Positions 6,707 to 6,956 of a stretch of DNA of 6,956 nucleotides are shown here, in pieces (the stretch's first letter is position 1; the number at the start of each line of letters is the position of its first letter). Made by a program: the position numbers and the translations under genes. Under the pieces are notes generated by a model that did no database searches, was not told the DNA's origin, and saw only the letters and a program-made list of their open reading frames with translations. This DNA is from Cycloclasticus sp. Its GTDB lineage: Bacteria; Pseudomonadota; Gammaproteobacteria; Methylococcales; Cycloclasticaceae. The DNA lies in assembly GCA_012960055.1 (NCBI GenBank), contig DUCA01000024.1:1-6956 (forward strand). Reading direction: 5' to 3'.

Positions 6707-6956
6707 TTGAAATTTTTAAGTAATGTTGTGATGGCAAGTGTATTAATGTTGGCTCTAACGGGAGCAGTCCATGCAACTGATATTAAGATTGGGTTTGTTA
6801 ATGTTGCAACGATTTTAGAAAAAGCACCGCAAGCCGAAACGGCTAAAGTTGCACTGGAAAAAGAATTTTCGCCCAGAAATAAACGCTTGTTAGCGAGTCA
6901 AAAAGAGATTAAAAAATTAGACGAGAAAATTGCGCGTGATGCAAAGTTGATGAGTC
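6707..6956 (+). CDS. skp: Periplasmic chaperone Skp/OmpH family (partial, 5' part)
   Basis: Skp is a trimeric periplasmic chaperone that holds unfolded outer-membrane proteins on their way to BamA. The first 83 residues are present; the gene runs off the right edge (the family is typically about 160-170 aa). A Sec signal peptide spans 1-23: K2, a hydrophobic core, and VHA cleavage before TDIKIGFVNV. The mature start matches the family's first beta strand (IGFVNVATIL, 28-37). It is followed by a charged, Lys/Glu-rich helix from about 42 onward that begins the coiled-coil tentacle (EKEFSPRNKRLLASQKEIKK, 51-70). TTG 6707 is chosen because AGGAGA sits at ideal spacing and the start supplies the positively charged n-region. 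The alternative ATG 6731 would lose K2 and has no comparable ribosome site. bamA-skp adjacency (30 bp apart) is conserved in gammaproteobacteria. Confidence 0.93.
   Translation, partial: MKFLSNVVMASVLMLALTGAVHATDIKIGFVNVATILEKAPQAETAKVALEKEFSPRNKRLLASQKEIKKLDEKIARDAKLMS

Overview
This window is part of a chromosomal envelope-biogenesis operon, very probably from a gammaproteobacterium. All genes lie on the plus strand: the 3' end of frr, then uppS, cdsA, dxr, rseP, bamA and the 5' part of skp (ompH/hlpA). The order uppS-cdsA-dxr-rseP matches, from general knowledge, the Pseudomonas-type arrangement; in E. coli dxr sits between frr and uppS. The moderately AT-rich base composition by eye suggests a marine or environmental gammaproteobacterium rather than Pseudomonas itself, but the genus cannot be fixed from the sequence alone.

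Layout: frr ends at 61. A short gap (62-143) with a weak promoter-like sequence precedes uppS. uppS, cdsA, dxr and rseP form a tightly packed, overlapping block: uppS/cdsA share about 23 bp with the start chosen here, cdsA/dxr share GTGA, and dxr/rseP share ATGA. An 81-bp gap (4244-4324) with a good sigma70-like promoter candidate precedes bamA. bamA is followed after 30 bp by skp, which has the only strong Shine-Dalgarno in the window and runs off the right edge. No stretch longer than 300 bases lacks a gene. I see no tRNA, rRNA, mobile element, CRISPR array or clear terminator.

How the genes fit together: Dxr makes MEP-pathway precursor for isoprenoids. UppS turns isoprenoid units into undecaprenyl diphosphate, the lipid carrier for peptidoglycan and other cell-surface polymers. 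CdsA makes CDP-diacylglycerol for phospholipids. RseP is the intramembrane protease that in E. coli releases sigmaE when outer-membrane protein folding fails. BamA inserts outer-membrane proteins and Skp chaperones them across the periplasm.

All genes are intact where fully contained and carry the expected catalytic motifs. I find no convincing previously undescribed system. The points worth a second look are the many forced non-ATG starts (GTG for uppS, dxr and bamA; TTG for skp), a run of nine G inside cdsA, a BamA C-terminus ending in isoleucine instead of an aromatic residue, and the candidate internal promoter before bamA.
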